Program-made: the position numbers and the translations under genes
The notes under the pieces: generated by a model
What the model was told of the DNA's origin: nothing
Seen by the model: the letters and a program-made list of their open reading frames with translations, nothing else
Databases searched by the model: none
Shown: in pieces, positions 62,686 through 64,000 of the stretch
Position numbering within the stretch: position 1 is the first letter of the stretch
Layout of the letters: each line of letters starts with the position of its first letter
NCBI GenBank assembly: GCA_964354855.1
Contig: CAYHBO010000002.1
Span: forward strand, 14,266 to 78,265
Direction: 5' to 3'
Origin: CAYHBO01 sp964354855
GTDB taxonomy: Bacteria; Babelota; Babeliae; Babelales; RVW-14
DNA length: 64,000 nucleotides

Positions 62686-63891
62686 ATGAATAATCTATTT
62701 AAAAAAATATATATTGGGCTGTTGTGTAGCTTCTTTTTTGCATCAGTGCTTGTTGGTATGGATGGAAGTTTTGTTCAAGAGCGATTATCTAAGGATCAGG
62801 TTCTTCTCGAAGAAACATTGGATGAGTATCAACGAAAGCTTCCTCAGATTGGCATGATAGAAGAGGCAACGATAGCAGAACAAATAGTGAGCTTTTTGTG
62901 TAAGTTTGATTTTGAGCCACAGAAAGCTAAAAGTGGACATAAAGAACTTGCGGCTCAGATACAGTCTTTTATCGATAGAAATGTAACGATAGAATTCTCA
63001 ATCGCAGCGTTTCCGCTTAAATCTATGAATATAGAGAAGAAGGTAATTGCGCTTCTTGGTGGGAATTCAGAGTTTGATGCTGCGGATTATGTTGGATTAT
63101 TAACGCTTAATCATGTGTGTGCACAGATACAGTCTATTTATAGTCTAGGGGCAAAAATAACCATATTGTCATGGGAGCCATATTTGTTTGCGTCAAATGC
63201 TATTATTCAGCGAATTCTTGGAGTTGATTTGGTTAGTATGCAGCGATATGAAGCTTATCAAAAGGACCTTAGACGCTTGTGTGGGGAGAATGGCTGTTTT
63301 AGCTTTCTTGCTACAGGAGGATATCAAGATCAGGCTAACATCTTACAAGACTTAATTAATTCACCTGTGCTACAAGCTTTAATGGATTCTAGAGATTCAG
63401 AAAGTGTTTATAAGAAGTATTACAATGATTTTGAATTGCAAGCCATTATAACTGAAGCAAGCTATATCTTTGGTGAGCTTGATTGTGATTTTTTTCGTTC
63501 TGCGGTTCAAATGAAATATTCTGGCATTAAGGATTCTGGTATAGAAAAATGCCTTAAAGTCGTTGCTAAACAAATCGCGTGTTGTTTCAAAGAGGGCCGA
63601 AAGCTTATGGCTCCAGTACGGCAGCAGAGTTATGGTAATAGTATTTATCTTAGCGTGCGACAGCCAGCTGACGGAGATGTAAGTAAGAAATTACCCATAG
63701 GTTTCGTCTACAACTCCTTTAGCGCGTGTTCATTAAGAACAGGAACTCCATGGCATAATGCTTTTTTTATTGATCAGGCAACTAAGAATATTTTCTTGAC
63801 CTCATGTTCTGAAATTGAAAGATGTAATCGATTGTTTAGAGTTACTTATGCAACTATCGGTGAAATATCGCTTCTTTTTGCTGTAGTTTAA
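62686..63891 (+). CDS. Secreted protein with PvcA/Dit1 isocyanide-synthase-like motifs
   Basis: 401 residues, AGGGGG before the ATG, eight bases after the previous stop. Signal peptide at 1-24 (IYIGLLCSFFFASVLVGM). The core resembles the pyoverdine/dityrosine biosynthesis family: IQSFIDRNVTIEFSIAAFPL then KSMN, FDAADYVGLLTLNHVCAQIQ then SIYSLGAKITILS, YEAYQKDLRRL, and near the C-terminus IYLSVRQPADGDVSKKLPI and TGTPWHNAFF. True family members make isonitriles from Tyr or Trp. Here the PD..E motif reads FD..D and the SDG motif reads SWE, so it is divergent and perhaps inactive. Export is unusual for the family. This is recognition by eye, so moderate confidence. Confidence 0.6.
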   Translation: MNNLFKKIYIGLLCSFFFASVLVGMDGSFVQERLSKDQVLLEETLDEYQRKLPQIGMIEEATIAEQIVSFLCKFDFEPQKAKSGHKELAAQIQSFIDRNVTIEFSIAAFPLKSMNIEKKVIALLGGNSEFDAADYVGLLTLNHVCAQIQSIYSLGAKITILSWEPYLFASNAIIQRILGVDLVSMQRYEAYQKDLRRLCGENGCFSFLATGGYQDQANILQDLINSPVLQALMDSRDSESVYKKYYNDFELQAIITEASYIFGELDCDFFRSAVQMKYSGIKDSGIEKCLKVVAKQIACCFKEGRKLMAPVRQQSYGNSIYLSVRQPADGDVSKKLPIGFVYNSFSACSLRTGTPWHNAFFIDQATKNIFLTSCSEIERCNRLFRVTYATIGEISLLFAVV

Positions 63892-63920
63892 TTTATAAAA
63901 CTTTATCATAGGAAAAAATC

Positions 63921-64000
63921 ATGAATGTACTTAAAAAATTATTTTGTTTAGTAGGGTTGGTGACAACCCTCTTTTCGCATCACATAGCGGGGTATGCTAT
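63921..64000 (+). CDS. Start of another secreted protein (3'-partial)
   Basis: AGGA upstream of the ATG. The visible residues MNVLKKLFCLVGLVTTLFSH and following HIAGYA form a signal peptide like those of the preceding genes. It begins 30 bases after the PvcA-like gene, so it is probably cotranscribed; the rest is beyond the window. Confidence 0.55.
   Translation, partial: MNVLKKLFCLVGLVTTLFSHHIAGYA

Overview
The window (64 kb, low GC, two 100-N assembly gaps) looks like a chromosome piece of an intracellular bacterium of the Dependentiae/Babeliae (TM6) type. This is an inference from content, not a database match. Housekeeping genes (dnaJ, truA, cdsA, secA, hemW, serS, murE, lgt, dnaG, rpoD, uvrD) are mixed with many proteins that carry N-terminal signal peptides, ankyrin-repeat proteins, a RING-finger-like protein, tandem secreted HAD acid phosphatases and families of short secreted proteins of unknown function. 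No complete biosynthetic pathway is visible. MurE with a DNPR motif and Lgt indicate a diderm-type, meso-DAP peptidoglycan envelope with lipoproteins.

Layout. 0-6.3 kb: the end of a sugar-nucleotide epimerase (apparently frameshifted near its C-terminus), tRNA-Leu(CAG), a secreted repeat-like protein, dnaJ, a membrane-anchored MutS-type ATPase, then two leftward paralogous small membrane proteins, one fused to a RING-H2-like domain. 6.7-9.5 kb: overlapping truA-cdsA-GT-C glycosyltransferase operon. 9.5-11.4 kb: two leftward secreted proteins. 11.6-15.3 kb: secA and a NurA-type nuclease. 15.3-22.6 kb: a leftward run of exported aldo/keto reductase, coiled-coil protein, PNPOx-like protein, hemW, a DUF4381/DUF58 pair, serS and a hypothetical. 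23.2-28.2 kb: murE, two secreted HAD phosphatases and a GT-C membrane protein. 28.4-35.6 kb: secreted protein, assembly gap, then a tightly overlapping lgt-dnaG-rpoD unit followed by a GT4 glycosyltransferase. 35.6-41.8 kb: a protease-less FtsH-like AAA protein and two large secreted ankyrin proteins. 41.9-45.7 kb: two GT-C paralogs and an FkbM methyltransferase. 45.8-49 kb: uvrD helicase and a membrane protein. 49-55 kb: two acetyl-CoA synthetase paralogs flanking a dicarboxylate-type symporter. 55-58.6 kb: a degenerate amidase, NfeD, SPFH protein and a TPR/GT9-like protein. 58.7-61.1 kb: four tandem small secreted paralogs. 61.7-64 kb: ABC-type substrate-binding protein, a secreted protein with PvcA/Dit1 isocyanide-synthase-like motifs, and the start of another secreted protein.

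The most striking structure is a set of three palindromic repeat families spread through the window. Family A has arms of about 30 nt of the ACGTCATCCTCGCG...GGGGATCCAGG type, nested in some copies inside a second inverted repeat. Family B is about 60 nt and of the GTCATCCTGAAC...TTCAGGATCCAG type. Family C is of the TTCGAGACG...CTCCTCA..ACGA.CGG type. Copies of B and C lie in frame inside a glycosyltransferase gene and the UvrD linker, and one A copy supplies the coding termini of two adjacent genes, much like Rickettsia palindromic elements.

Other points of note are a sigma-70 factor with a roughly 215-residue lysine-rich, histone-H1-like N-terminal extension, apparently exported versions of normally cytosolic enzymes, and an assembly gap at 60.8 kb that is almost certainly spurious because its two flanks share the same 16 bp and fuse in frame.
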